Shown here: positions 1 through 11,753 of the stretch, one piece after another | Layout: each line of letters starts with the position of its first letter | How positions within the stretch are numbered: position 1 is the stretch's first letter | NCBI RefSeq assembly: GCF_040954645.1 | Contig: NC_092811.1 | Coordinates: 88,527,199 to 88,591,198, forward strand | DNA: 64,000 nt | Source of the DNA: Diabrotica undecimpunctata | Taxonomy: Eukaryota; Arthropoda; Insecta; Coleoptera; Chrysomelidae | Direction of reading: 5' to 3' | The notes under the pieces: generated by a model | Seen by the model: only the letters and a program-made list of their open reading frames with translations | Told to the model about the DNA's origin: nothing | The model's database searches: none | Position numbers and translations under genes: made by a program

Positions 1-734
1 TTTTAATGTGTTTCTAAAATCATATTATAACTATTATTTTTTCAAAACAAAGGTTTAATAAAAATCCGCAAAAACATAGAAGCTATAGTTCTTTTTTAAA
101 TATCTACAAAACGAATAATGCCAGGTATATACAACCTTGTATCAAAAATATGGTTGTAATATTTCCTACAAAATGTAATATTAATATACGATTTTCATAC
201 CAGTTCCATTTTAAAAAAATGAGAATTTTTTTTATTTGAAAATAGTGATCACACTGTATATTGTATCGATAGATGTCAAAGATAACACTACCTTAAAAAA
301 TTATTAAAATTTTTATTACCCTGAACACCCAATCTACATCCCTTTTAATATTAGCATTTTTTTCAATAAAAGTGTAAATATTTCGCAAAATTTTTAACTT
401 TACACCTATAAAACCTATACAAACGCTTCATATTTTGTAAAAAATATATTCAGAAATGCTTTAGTATACAAAGTGTTCCATTAAATAAAACAGAACTTTG
501 GTTTATTCCGTTGTTTCGGCTGACCCTGTATAATCGAAAATAATTTTAAATTATAGACGTCTTGGATATACATTTCACCTAATACGCTTTTGATGTTCAG
601 ACAGAAAATGAAATATGTCAAACTTTACGCGACTTTAAAAAACTATTGTTTTTCTGTTGAGTGCATTCCTGTTGAGATATTTTTTTTAATTTAGTTTTGT
701 CAAAATTTTGTACGTTTTCAAAAATAAAGAATTA

Positions 735-740
<6 letters not shown>

Positions 741-768
<28 letters not shown>
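741..768. repeat. (TA)n microsatellite
   Basis: Fourteen perfect TA units directly before a tandem duplication. Confidence 0.9.
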
Positions 769-770
<2 letters not shown>

Positions 771-884
771 AGAGATCTATGAAAAACGTTAACAATAACA
801 GATAATAATATCGCAAGAATTATCTAGAATTAATATCTAGAGATCTATGAAAAACGTTAACAATAACAGATAATAATATCGCAA
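768..884 (+). repeat. Tandem duplication, 49-bp unit, 68-bp period
   Basis: The block at 768-816, beginning TCTAGAGATCTATGAAAAAC, recurs without a mismatch at 836-884. The two copies are separated by a 19-bp spacer. Perfect identity points to a recent local duplication. Confidence 0.9.
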
Positions 885-1366
885 AGTATATACCTACATA
901 GGAAACTAACCTATATGTAGTAAACCGCCTATATGTTTTATTAGATACCTCTATAATTAATTTATTTTGGTGTTCTGTGTCCCTCGCTACCATTCACATT
1001 ATTTTTTGTTATCTGATTGAAACTATATGACTTATGTTTCGCTTTAGATTTGTTTTACTTGCATGAATTGTACACAGACTCTCATCCAAAATTACAAAGT
1101 GAGCACAGGCAAACTTTGGCTTTTTATCTGTTTTGATTTGATTTACTTTTTTGTTTGTTTTCTGTCCTTTCATGTTCCTTTTTCAGTTAAGTAGCAATTA
1201 ATTTTGATGTCTTTAATTTTTCCCACGGTAAGTGTGGTGATAGGAAGTTGTTACCTACCTTCTCGTAAACGAATATGCCTGTATGTACGATTTGGCTTAA
1301 AGGATATTAAAATAACATTTTTGTTGTACTGCTAGTATTCCCCCTAACATTTAACCGCATTTTTAG

Positions 1367-4300
1367 AAATCAGCTGCGATCTACTAACCGAAGCAGCTTC
1401 CCTACTAACACCGACCGAAACTAATCAATTACCACAACCAAAGCCACGATCTGCAACTAAACCACCGGACATTCCTCTCGAATTTGCCCAACCGACCGAA
1501 GACGAACTCAAACCGGAAAAACCAATATCGCCAGTTCGGGATGACCTTCTAGACCGAGACGACGTTCTAGAAAGCTATTCTGACAGAAAGAAGTTCTGGG
1601 AAACAGTTAGTCAAGACAAAAAAATTAGCCCACAGGAAAGCTCAGTACTCGAAAAGACTGTGGTGACTAAAAAACGAGTATCGATCCATGAATTTGGAAC
1701 ACCACCCGTTCCAAAACCACGTACCGTCCTTCAAAGCTCGAAGAGTTTAATGGAATCTGACGTAGACGTTACTCCCGAACAATTACTTGAGACAACAAAA
1801 GACGTGGATGAATACCAAACAGTTTCTGTTAAAGATCGAGCTATTTCATTTGAATCGTCAACAAGCGAAAGTAGCGGTCAAGTTCAAACTGATCTCACCA
1901 AAATTTCCGAAAGCGATACATCTTTCCAAGAAGAAAAAATAATGACTGAGTACCAAGCTTCGTTCCAAGCGCCATCCGATAGAAAAATTAGTTTCAAAGC
2001 AATCGAAACAGTTAAAACAGACTTACACAAAACTGAAAGCATAGACTCAGACAAAGCCCAGAAAGGCAGCAGTCTAATAGACAACACCGGATACATTTCG
2101 GACAGCGAAGATGTTGAACAGTATATATCTGACTCAGAAATAGAAGACAGAGTACCTCAAATTCGAGATAGATTAATGAGTGTATTTGTCCCATCAGTAT
2201 CATCCACTCGCAAATCTTTATACGAACGATCTGCATCACTTCCCACAGAAGATTTATACGAAGTATCAGCAAGAGCCATTAAAGCTCGAAAAGAATATTA
2301 CGAAGAACAAATCAGAAAAGAGATGATAGAAGAACAACTTACTAGCGAAATAGAAGAAGAACCGTCTCCAGAACGGAAAAATTTACTGAGTTCAATGGAT
2401 GAAGAACACACCGATGCAGATGCTAGATCTATCGGAGAAGACGTTGAAGAAATTATTGACGAACCTACGAAAAGTGTTAGTAAATTAGCTCAAATGTTTG
2501 AATCATCTACATCTTTAGAAAAATCTGTAGAAGAAAAAACTACTGTAATAAAAAGTACAAAAGAAACATTAGAAGAAAAACCTCTCCTAGGAGATAGTGA
2601 GGAACAAGAGGAACCCATCAAAATGTCTGTGAAAGATCTTGCTAAAGGCTATGAAAAACAATTAGGTAATGTCATAGCAGGCCAAAAAGTAGACTATATA
2701 AGAGACGTTGAATCAGACATTAGAAAAGTTGAAGAAAAAGAAAAGAGTCCTCATGACATTGTAGACTTCATCGAAGTTACTGACCCAACATTAACAAGAG
2801 AAACGCACAAACAACCCATAGTTGACGATCAGCTGCCATTATCAACCTCAACACAAACTAAAACGCACAAAGATAATGAAACTGATTATCAGCACCCTAT
2901 CACATTCGAAACTCAACAAAGTGTCTCATCCGACAAAAGCACTGATGTATTAGAAAGTAGTCATTCTACAAAAATTGATTCTATGGAAGTTCTAGTAGAT
3001 AAAAGCGAAATAGAAGATACAGAAAAGATCTCAGATCTAGATCAAGATTTAGAGGGTAAATCGTTTGATTCACTTGACCAAGAATATTCACCTAAACAAA
3101 TTATCGATGACGACAGTATTCCTGAAATAACCGTTACTTTATCAGGAAAGCAAAGAAGAATAAGCGAGGAAAGTGACGAATACGAACCAAAACTTGAAGT
3201 AGTTGAAACGTACAGCCCCATTAAAGAAAAGCCTGAAACTGAATCACCTATAAAAGTACCACAAGAAAGTATCCAGGATACTGTGTGGGAAGTTTCAGTT
3301 GAATCACATACAGGGGTAGAGTTCACCGAAAGTGTTAAAGAATTATCAGAAAAATCTCCTATTAAAGCTACAGAAACATTTATAGAAGAAGAAAAAGACA
3401 AAGTGCCCGAACTAACTTATCAACTTCACAGAAAGGAGTCTGATGAAAAGTCCGACGATTTGTCAGCTGATATTACCCAAAAATTTATTTTAGAAGAAAT
3501 GAAAATCGCCGAGAAAATAGCTAAAGGTGAAGATGATGATTTGAGGGAAATCGAAATGGAAAAGAAACACGATATTATTGAAGAATCAACAGAAGCTTTT
3601 ACAGAAATGCTAGATCAACAACAAGAAATCTCAGAATTACTTGAAGCCAAATTACAACGACAAAAAACAACCACACCTTCCGATGAATACTTTCCTGAAG
3701 ATAAAGACAGCGTAAAGCTGTCTGCGGATAGAGACGATTTTAGTAGTAGTGCAAAAGATGAGTCAGAAATAGGCTCTGAAATTCATCAAGATCACTCCGA
3801 CTCTTACGAATCCGATAAAATAAAATCTGAAGCCCAAACTGATATTGAAAAGATTATTTTGGATAGCTTATATCAGCAAAAAGTTCATCCTGATGAAGCA
3901 AAGAAGATCGCAACTGCTCTAGTAGAAGAAATCGAAGCGGAAATGCAAAGACGAGATTCTTCTCCTCAAGAATATGTCCAGAAAAGCATTCAGTCATCAG
4001 AGAAGGGTCAAGTGGCTGATTTTCTAAAACACCTCGCCGAAACTAAGGGTCTAGATGATAGAGAAATAGAACTAGTAGAGTCAGTCTTAGCAAGACGACA
4101 GAGAGGTTTAGCTAAATTAACACGAGGTGATACATCTACTAGTATGGAAATCACCGATGAAGATCTTAAATACAGTGGAGCTGAAACCGATTATTCACAT
4201 ATACTAGAACAACAAATGGATCAACTAGAAGCCGAGAAGGTTAACGTAGTTGATTTTGATTTGCAAGATCAAAGCAAACGCTTGCATGATAAAATAAGTT

Positions 4301-7300
4301 TTGTTGAGAAAAGAGATGAAACATACGCTGAAGAGAAACCCTCACAAGACTTTAAAACTCACAATGAGTCAAAAGTAAAATCGGTCAAAGAAAATATCTT
4401 TATAAAAACTATTGAATCATCGGAAGACGAAAAATTAAGTTCGACAGTTGCTGATGTTACAGTCAGTCATGATAAAGTCAAAACAGACATTTTATCTAAA
4501 GAAAAAGAAAGCATAAAGACTCATGTAGGAACTGAAATAAAAGGAACCGTTGAAGTCAAGTCTGACGATTTCGAACAAATAGAACAAAATGTAGACAAAA
4601 TAGATGTTCTATTAGAACACGAGGCTCAAATATCGACTAAAACAGAAATTCTGTCTACTGAAAAAATACAAATTGAATCTGAAATATCTGAAGCTACCAA
4701 AAGAGATGCATCAATCATATCAGCTAAATACGAAGAAGATTTAAAATCTGTAGAAAAGATGGATAAATCTATAAAAGAAACCTTAATTAAAACAACGACC
4801 GAAGCTGATGAAATATCATTAGAAGAAGAAACCAGCACATCAGAGAAATACGAAATTAAGCAAACAACTGACGGTATAGAAACAGAATCACGAATCGAAA
4901 TTGACAAGACCCACTTGGTTAAAACCAGCACTGTGACTCAAAAAGATCTAATACATACAGAAGTATCTGTGTCTAAAATAATTAGTACTCCGGAAGATCT
5001 AGAAACAGTGTTAACAAGTTCTGAATCAGGTCAAATCACTACAACTCACGAAACTGTAAAGAGAACTTCTAGTAGTGAATCCAAATCTAGCAGTGATGTA
5101 AAATCTCCAGTAGATGCCATTGTTAGCAAAAAGGATGAATCGGATGGTTACAAATCATCACCTGTAATACTGAGAAAGGGAGTATCGGCTTCCGACACTA
5201 GTAGTAGTAGTTCAAACTTAAAACCTGATAGAAAATCTGGTGTTGAGTTCGAAGCCTATTCCAGCTCAGGCGAAAGTCACTATCACAGTTTTGAAATAGA
5301 CAGTAGTAAAAGTAGACCATGTTCTTCTGATGTAGAAGGTCTAGTAGCTGCAGGATCTTCGGAGTATGAAAGCGCACTTACGTCACAGGATTACTCTGCT
5401 AGATCACACATTACTTCAACAGAATATCAAACAGCAGTCAGCAGTATGAGTTCTAAGGAAAGTATGAAAAGCTTAGACAGTGAAAGCTCAGGTAACTTAG
5501 CAAGTGTTGAAGCTTCAGAACATTCAGAAACATTGGTACCATCAACAAGCGATTTAGACGATATATTAGATTCTGTCGATCAACAACTGATTGATGATAT
5601 AGAGCAAAGTCATGCCTGGACAACACATCCACCAACAATGAGGCAGAGTACTGAAGTAAGTGATTCGGAAATTCTCTCTTACACTGGCGTGGAAGAATCT
5701 GTTGATATTTCTGAAGAGGAAGAAATGAAAGTTCCTGATACTCAATCAAAAATGAAAAGATCACATGAAATGACTTTCCAACCAGAACCTAAAGTACTGG
5801 TTCCTGACTCTCCTCAAGGTGAAGGAGAAGAAAGACTAGGAACGAGTATTGACGAAGGTAGTTTACTGAGTGTAAGCGTTTCTAGCACATCAAGCACTGG
5901 GGCACAAAGAACTGTTATAGAACTTTCTAGAGCTGATTCCGAAAGAGGAAGCTTAACTGTCTCCGGAACTTCTGAACACCTAAGTCTAGACGATGTAGAA
6001 AATTTTACTAAAGGGAGTAGAGAAAGTTTAATTATAACTCCAACATCCCATGCAGTGGAGCTAAGTACATCTTCAAATCAAGTCCAATCAGATTTATCAA
6101 CAGAACTAGAGAGCGGTATAAAAACAATGGCCGCACAAGTAACTTCAGAATCACATTCACCTATTGAAGAAGTAGCACCGATTAAACCAGAAGAACCTAA
6201 GAAGAAAGGACACAGGCGAAATGAGAGTTCGTTTGTCAGTTCTATGATCAGTGCCTCCACGAGAGCTGAAGTTGAACGCAAAATTCAGTCAGATCTAGCA
6301 GAAAGTGACAAATATACTTCAAAATTAAGCTTTAAAGAAACAAGCAATGATGAGAAAAAAGATATTGATGAAAGTGAACGCGACGAATGCTACGAAACTG
6401 AAGCAGATCAAGGTTTTCATAGAGATTTGCGAGAAGGGCGTTATTGTGAAACTGAATCAGATAATGAGCAGGACAATTTAGATATTTCCCGACCACAATC
6501 TCATCTGAGCAAATCGGATTCAGAACGTCCTACATCTACAGGATTCAGTGATAGTAGACCTGATTCAGAGTTAGCAGATTTAGTCAAATCTTCCGATATT
6601 ACAGAAAGCACCGATCCTATAGAAAGACCTGCTTCTCCAGAACCTTTCGATGAACATAAAGATGATACTCCAGAATTCAGTTCTGAAGCACAGGCTAGCG
6701 TAGGAGAGCTGGAACAGGAATATTCCTCAGCTATGTTTAGATCACATGAGGCGCATTTAGAAACAAGGAGATCAATTTCTGATATTTGTCCTCCAAAAGA
6801 TCAATTAGAAAAACGAGATTCTCATGGAAAGTCAAGCACCACTTCCAGTGAGAAGTCTAGTTTCGAGGAAGCTGAAGCGGAAGCTGCTTTTAGCATGGTA
6901 GCTCATATTTCTCCAGCTCATAAAATTAAACAAATATGTCCTATTCTTGAGGATGAGGATGCTGAAAAACATGAAATAGAAACTAGAGAAAAAGCTCAAA
7001 AAGAATTAGAAGAAAGAAGAGAAAAAATGCTCAAAGATGCCAGTCCTGGTTTTGTTCCAGATATTAAAATAACACAACATATGGCTCCATTAGTAGATAA
7101 TAGCTTCTGTTATCCAGATTTAGAACTAGAAGCAAAAGAAAAACAAGAGGAAGAAGAAGATTCTCCAGTGGGGGCAGATACACCCCAGACACCTGCTTCA
7201 GTATCAAGTAAGAGTTCAGAAGACACTGATCAAGGTAGGGAATATGTTTTGGACCAAACAATTTCAACTATTTCGGAAGAACCGGAAAGCAAAATCATTT

Positions 7301-9655
7301 CCAGAAGCGAAGGAGCTACAGCTATTGAAACAACAATCAAAGAAGGTTCCGAAAAAGGAACTGACTCTCCTAACAGTGATTCATTCGAAATGTTGGAAAA
7401 ACCAGATTTAATTGACGATTTTGTAGTAATTGAAGAAGTCGGAAAAGAAGCACATGAATTAGATGCGGAAGGTAAAAGCGTAATAATAGGAAAAACAGCT
7501 GGTAAAGAAAAACACGATGTAGAAGTAGAACAATATTTGGCACACTCAGCTCCTACTCCTTTGACAAGAATGACCGACATTAAATACTATCCGGACGGTG
7601 GTACATCGTCAAGTGAAGAACTAGCATTCGACTTCGAAGAAAGTCCACCCCAAGATCAAAGTAGTTCTAGCAAATCAGGAACTGTTGATTACGGTGTAGA
7701 ATACGACAAAGAACTGGAAGCTAACAGAAAATGGATTGAACAACAATTTCAAGGAGATCAAGCGGCTATGAGGGCAGCCGGTTACGGATATGAGATGGAA
7801 TTTGAACGAGGTCCTCTAGAAGATATAAAAGAAGAAGACATAAATGATTTAGCTGCCTCCAGTTATGGTTCCCAAAGAGATTCAGGTGGCAGTCTAAAAG
7901 AGTCTTTCTCAAGCACGCCAGAATATGATGTACTGGCTGGCAAAAAATACTTTTCACGATCTGGTGAACATGATGATATCTCAATGTCAAGTCTACAAGA
8001 GTTTGAAAATTTAGAACAAGCAATGTCATTAGAAATGCGAAAAATGCATCAAGGGTCTCAGGATTCTTCAAGTAATGGTAGCTTTAAGTCTAGATATTTG
8101 GCCAATAAAAGCGGACAAGGTGACGATATATCAGTAAGTTCCCTAAAGGAATTCGAAGGTCTAGAAAAGGCCTGCATTGCTGCGCATAAAATTGAACTAA
8201 AAGTTAAAGAAGAAGAAGCTATGTTATCTCAAATTGATGAAGGTCAAGAAAGTATCACATCAGAATCCGAGAGTTGTGAAACTATTTCGGGTACTGAAAA
8301 GAAAATTGTAGATACCGACGACGATGAAGACTATGAAAAACGTATGTTCGAAATTGACGAAATTATACGACAAGCACAAAGTAACGTCGAGAGATTTATT
8401 GACCTTAAAGAACCTGAGAAGACCGAATCACTGGGTCGAGGAGATTCTATAGAAGAAGTTTCAAGAGTACCGGAACTAGATTTAGATGCACCACTAGTTC
8501 GATCTACTGTTAAGGTACAGTGGAAAGAAGGAGATGACGTTATGGTAACTTCGACAGATTCTCTTGATTTAAAACCCGACAAGCCTAGTCATCATGACAG
8601 CACAGATAGCTTAGATCAAAAAACTGGTGGAGACGTAATGACTGCTAGTACTGATTCTATTGAATTCCAAGCACAAAAGTCCACAAAGGACAATATTATG
8701 ACAGATAGTATAGAAATTAAACCAGAGGACAAAAGTTATATGGTTTCTAGCGATTCTCTTGAACTGGCCGCTGCAACAAGCTCGGGAAACAACGTACTTT
8801 TAACAGATTCTATAGATGAAGATGGATCAAGGATTGGTGGTGTTGGAGATCATAGTAGTTCAAGTACAGGAAAAGATTTTAGTTCCTCTGGCAAAGAGGA
8901 TGACATTATACAAGACAAAGATGATATGATAGAAAGTATAGGAAGCATTAGCGTAACAAGTTCTACTGCTACACACGCTACTTACCAATACGACACTGAT
9001 TCCGTCTATTCCGGTAGCTTGACGAGTGGTGGTTCAAACACAATGGTATCCTCCACTAACTCTATTGATCAAGCTAGACAGTCAACTTCTGTAGATGTGT
9101 CTGCAGCTGTACGAAAAGTCTGGTTTGATGAAGATCTTAGCGGTCGAAGAACTACCGAGTACGTAGATGATTCCAGACCTTATGTAACGGAACTAATTGA
9201 ACCGATTGATGATGAATCGTTCTCGCATATTGTTCACAGACGAATAGACTTACCACCGGAAGTAAAGCGGGTTACTTTTACCGGTACAAGTGCCGAAACC
9301 GGGGATCAAATGAGACAATTCATACAGAATTTTAACGAAGGAGAACAAGTTTATGAAACAGAAGAAGTCGATGAAACTGGTAATGTACACGTCAAAAGAG
9401 TTGTCCAAAAGAAATTTATAGTAAGAGACGACGGTTCTGACCAACCTTTATCAGGACCAGAAATCGAAGAATACTTCCGAAGACTGAATCAACCCGAATT
9501 TATTCAAGGTCAGGGTGTTGTCACCAGGACAACAGAAGCCAGAGGGGGAGTAATCACGAAAACTTTCTCAGATGGACATGGAAGAACAACTACGACGCAA
9601 CCCTACGACACGGCTTCTTCTTCTTCTTCCCAACTAACATCACTAACAAGAACAG
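1367..9655 (+). CDS. Ank2: Giant exon of an ankyrin (Ank2-like), disordered tail
   Basis: This is one exon of 8289 nt (about 2763 residues) without a stop. It codes for a low-complexity tail rich in Ser, Glu, Asp, Lys and Thr with no folded domain I can recognise. Insect Ank2 makes giant isoforms through such exons; these act at axons and synapses by linking membrane proteins and spectrin to microtubules. Supporting signs are the short conserved segments: SDRKKFWETVSQ near the start, the PCSSDVEGL and YESALTSQDYSARS region around 5320-5410, two copies of DDISxSSLxEFExLE (7972-8018 and 8122-8166), and the ordered stretch near the C-end (about 9100-9480) with EPIDDESFSHIVHRRIDLPP and FIVRDDGSDQPLSGPEIEEY. 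The frame is open before 1660 (a GTG valine codon, not a start), so the exon begins at the acceptor near 1366. It ends on a phase-1 donor (ACAG|GTTTGT). A futsch/MAP1B-type tail is the main alternative. I am sure it is a real exon and less sure of the family. Confidence 0.7.
8545..8826 (+). repeat. TDS(L/I)(D/E) peptide repeats within the giant exon
   Basis: In about 90 residues the motif Thr/Ser-Asp-Ser-Leu/Ile-Asp/Glu occurs six times: TDSLDLK, TDSLDQK, TDSIEFQ, TDSIEIK, SDSLELA and TDSIDED. Spacing is 13-20 residues. Each copy is an acidic Ser site of the casein-kinase-2 type. The coding DNA of the copies is diverged, so the motif looks maintained at protein level. Confidence 0.75.
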
Positions 9656-9886
9656 GTTTGTTGATTCGAATCCTCCAAACCGAAGTAGATCAGTTTGTTT
9701 TTGTTTTATTTCAGCTTATTATTTCAACATTTGATTTAGGTTTATGTTATAGTTGCCCTCTTTCATTTTTGGTAAGTTATTTTTATTTTGCATGAGGTTC
9801 ATTTATCTTTCTGCATGTCTTGGTGAGTAAGTTCACACCTTTTTAATGTTTGGTCTACTTTATATTAATAGTTTTAAATTATTTAG
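9656..9886 (+). other. Intron between giant exon and the 63-nt exon
   Basis: This 231-bp intron starts GTTTGT and ends TATTTAG. If it is retained, the frame continues for 46 codons to a TGA at 9793-9795 and gives a hydrophobic tail. I read that as chance read-through, but it could be a minor isoform. Confidence 0.7.
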
Positions 9887-9949
9887 GTGGCGATATTACT
9901 TCAACGTCATCTTCCACTAGAGAAACTGCAACAACATCATCATCTAGAC
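9887..9949 (+). CDS. Ank2: 63-nt exon of the ankyrin-like gene
   Basis: The first two bases complete a Gly codon begun at 9655. Twenty codons follow (GDITSTSSSTRETATTSSSR), then one base (C) before the donor GTAAGT. The acceptor is TATTTAG at 9880-9886. The Ser/Thr-rich composition continues that of the giant exon. Phase agrees on both sides, which is the main evidence that it is a real exon. Confidence 0.75.
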
Positions 9950-10824
9950 GTAAGTAAATTAGTTTTTTTTTACTAATAATTATTGATGTATTAAAGAATG
10001 CCGAAAGATATTATTTGTTTCAGTGGATTTACTTGATGTCTCGACAAAGGGCTTATCTTCCATATTTTTTAGAGTGAGAATCTTTTGTCTAAGAATTTTA
10101 GAATGAATATGTAATAAAGTGATTGTTGTACCATTCCTCAGCCTTAATATTTGTTCCAGCCTTTTCAAAATGTTTACCATTTGGGGATACCCAAAAATTT
10201 AGGATGTTCGTATCCAAAAATCTTCTCGAAAGCATCGATACTACTTTTGTTAACTTTAACATGTGTCAAGACTCGGATATACGAGTATTTATGAAATCTA
10301 TTGATATATACTGTTCTATCTATTAATATAGAACTGTCTGACTGAGCTGATAGTAACTATGGTTGGTCCTTAGTTTTTTTAATTTTTTTGCCAATTTAGT
10401 TACCTTATTTTTGCAATTGCTGATCTCTAGTTTATTGCCTTCAGTATATTCGCAGTATGTATTTGCTATCTAAGGCCACAGGTGCCCAAATAGACTTAAA
10501 ATGTATGGTAGGATTTTTTAGGATTGTTAATCTTACCTTTTTTTCAATTTCTCTGATTTCAGATTTAAAATATTCTGATATTTTCTCTTCTCTTCTAATA
10601 ATTTGATTATTTAGATATTTTCGTATGAGATAAAGTAGTTATTGGGATAATTATATGATTCTGTATGTAAAATATTTCTTGAAGGAAAGCCTTTCGTCGA
10701 AAGTTGTTATATTAAAAAAAAAACCCTGAATTTTGTGTAACATTAATACCTAATTACAAATTGCTTACTAGAACCAAATATAAATATTAATATTATTATA
10801 TCCGTAATGTTATCACGTTGTTTC
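9950..10824 (+). other. Intron sequence, nothing recognised
   Basis: This is the start of the 20.6 kb intron (9950-30521). It is AT-rich, without coding or repeat structure that I can support. Confidence 0.5.
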
Positions 10825-10913
10825 CAGTGGCGTGTCCAAATAAATTAAGTTGGTATGCAATTATAACGATTAACATTTTAATGTTTCTTCCTCTCATACT
10901 TGGTACGCCACTG
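10825..10913. mobile_element. Small hAT-like MITE remnant
   Basis: This is an 89-bp segment beginning CAGTGGCGTGTCC and ending GGTACGCCACTG, so the ends are imperfect inverted repeats. CAGTGGCGTA-type ends are common in hAT MITEs. The 8 bp on each side do not match, so no target duplication is left. Confidence 0.4.
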
Positions 10914-11544
10914 TGTGCATATTAAATGTACATTAAATATTTGTATACCTTTTTATTTGAACGAACCAATAAAAGAAGTAACGTCCATGGTGTGTCATTT
11001 AACATTGAAATGTATCATAAATACTTTAAATGATGAATTGTTTGTAAATGTGAGTCCAATTTCAAAATAAAAATGATTCCCACTACTCGTGTATTTTTCA
11101 AGTACGCCTATATTTGCGTACTTGCCAAATACACCAAATTTCAAACTTAATTTCAGTACAGTGCTTCCATTACTCCTTTTCTTTGAAAAGTACGCCAATA
11201 CTGGGGTACTTGGCAAGTACAGCAAAACGCTAGAATTAAAAATATTAAAAACACTCTCGCGCTACGGAAGTTAAACACAAAGTACTGCAGAAATTAACCC
11301 TTTAACGGCGAAATTTTTTTTTTTTTTTATTTTACCAAAAGGAGATTGTTCAACGATGTATTAAGACTATATATTTTCGGAAAATTAAAGAAAATATGAT
11401 AGGAACACATTATATTAACAAAAATTAGACTGTTTCCATATGGTAATGCTAGCCTAATACGTAATACAAAATTATTTGGTATGGAATATTTCATTACATT
11501 CTATACATAGCCCATCACATTTTAAACATTTTTACTTACCTTAC

Positions 11545-11693
11545 ATTAGATGAACAGCCTTCCCCGGCACATCTTCTTTTCTTATTTCCATTAGGCACGA
11601 GTAAATGTCTACGACCACCATATCGTAGATCATCTGGCACTCTGTTAAATGTCACACTGGAACGTGATATTGCTGGTTTTCCAGCGCCTTTAG
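11545..11693 (-). pseudogene. piggyBac transposase, C-terminal part beyond the LINE
   Basis: This continues the broken transposase across the LINE. After the shared 13-bp target site the frame reads GAGKPAISRSSVTFNRV, then PDDLRYGGRRHLLV and RRCAGEGCSSNVR. These match the VPDDIRYD-type segment and the start of the Cys-rich C-terminal domain of piggyBac transposases. The Cys-rich domain ends early at a stop near 11545. Confidence 0.75.
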
Positions 11694-11753
11694 ATTAGAT
11701 TAAGAGAGGTGGCCTTTCGGCCTATTCCACTGCGACCTTTTCAGATCTCATTT

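Larger units (their letters stand above)
1..1366 (+). other. Intron upstream of the giant exon
   Basis: AT-rich sequence without a convincing reading frame. It ends in a polypyrimidine-poor but usable acceptor (TTTTTAG at 1361-1366) immediately before a frame that stays open for more than 8 kb. It holds a TA microsatellite (741-768), a short tandem duplication (768-884), and near 470-532 a stretch bounded by TATACAAAGTG and GACCCTGTATA that may be an old mariner-type MITE. I see no gene here. Confidence 0.6.

Noticed and set aside
1660..1662. GTG as a translation start of the long frame
   Set aside because: The frame is open and Pro/Glu-rich upstream to a splice acceptor near 1366, so this is an internal Val codon in an exon.
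1884..9444. Many open frames of 60-120 codons on the minus strand and in other + frames across 1.9-9.4 kb
   Set aside because: They are shadows of the long, stop-free giant exon; their composition mirrors its Ser/Glu codons.
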